42,038 bases of DNA from Thermoclostridium sp. GTDB taxonomy: Bacteria > Bacillota > Clostridia > DSM-8532. Both the position numbers and the translations under genes were made by a program. Positions within the stretch are counted from its first letter, which is position 1. Each line of letters begins with the position of its first letter. Shown here piece after piece: positions 41,999 through 42,038 of the stretch. The stretch lies in NCBI GenBank assembly GCA_017995215.1, contig JAGOJH010000016.1, positions 1 to 42,038 on the forward strand, in the 5' to 3' direction. The notes beneath the pieces are model-generated. The model made no database searches, was not told the origin of the DNA, and saw nothing but the letters and a program-made list of their open reading frames with translations.

Positions 41999-42038
41999 TT
42001 TAACACCTCCAGCATATATATTTATTATGTCAACATTT

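Noticed and set aside
1-42038. tRNA genes, CRISPR arrays, transposases, prophage
   Set aside because: I looked for T-loop signatures (GGTTCGAATCC and complement), spaced repeats and transposase or integrase motifs and saw none. A covariance-model scan would be more certain.

Overview
The window looks like the chromosome of an anaerobic, endospore-forming Clostridia-type Firmicute of moderate G+C. The reasons are a ctsR-mcsA-mcsB-clpC operon with a CtsR box, spore cortex genes yabP/yabQ behind a sigma-E-type promoter, rqcP and mazG as neighbours, strong AGGAGG-type ribosome binding sites, GTG/TTG starts and many Rho-independent terminators. I cannot name the species. I saw no tRNA, rRNA, CRISPR array, insertion sequence or prophage.

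Region by region. 1-8.2 kb (all minus strand): ribosomal proteins L13 and S9 with their own promoter and leader; the protein quality-control operon ctsR-mcsA-mcsB-clpC; an EF-G-like GTPase. 8.6-12.3 kb (plus): a nucleotidyltransferase fused to a degenerate phosphohexomutase, then hisC. 12.4-17.1 kb (mostly minus): ispD, a YacL-type PIN/TRAM membrane protein, carD and radA, a common clostridial cluster (disA and ispF are absent here), interrupted by a small plus-strand cysteine-containing gene. 17.2-22.9 kb: an intracellular GH15 glycosidase, a membrane glycosyltransferase, a methyl-accepting signalling protein without a sensor domain, and an unknown acidic protein. 22.9-29.2 kb (minus): cysteine biosynthesis and charging (epsC-type serine acetyltransferase, cysS), then divIC, yabQ, yabP, rqcP, mazG and a duplicated Cys/His protein. 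29.3-34.1 kb: a Rieske oxygenase, a frameshifted gene remnant, 8-oxoguanine glycosylase, and Fur-boxed feoAB with a cysteine-rich FeoB. 34.4-42 kb: a diacylglycerol-kinase-type lipid kinase, a divergent polysaccharide deacetylase, a GH3-AraC-APS kinase operon, a UbiA prenyltransferase behind a strong palindrome, and a cold shock protein.

How the parts fit. Most of the window is housekeeping: translation, stress proteolysis, isoprenoid and amino-acid synthesis, DNA repair, early sporulation. The accessory genes concern glycans (GH15, GT2, GH3, CE4-like), envelope lipids (lipid kinase, UbiA) and iron/oxygen (FeoAB, Rieske protein, OGG).

The most interesting signals are: a 40-bp promoter module shared by the GH15 and serine acetyltransferase genes; a sugar nucleotidyltransferase whose mutase half has lost both catalytic loops; a duplicated CxxC...GFCxxH site at near-identical spacing; a CxxCx3CxxC insert in the FeoB G domain; a lone APS kinase four bases behind an AraC regulator and a GH3 enzyme; an unassigned leader RNA upstream of the lipid kinase; and a dispersed intergenic repeat. 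I found no single clearly new multi-gene defence or metabolic system.
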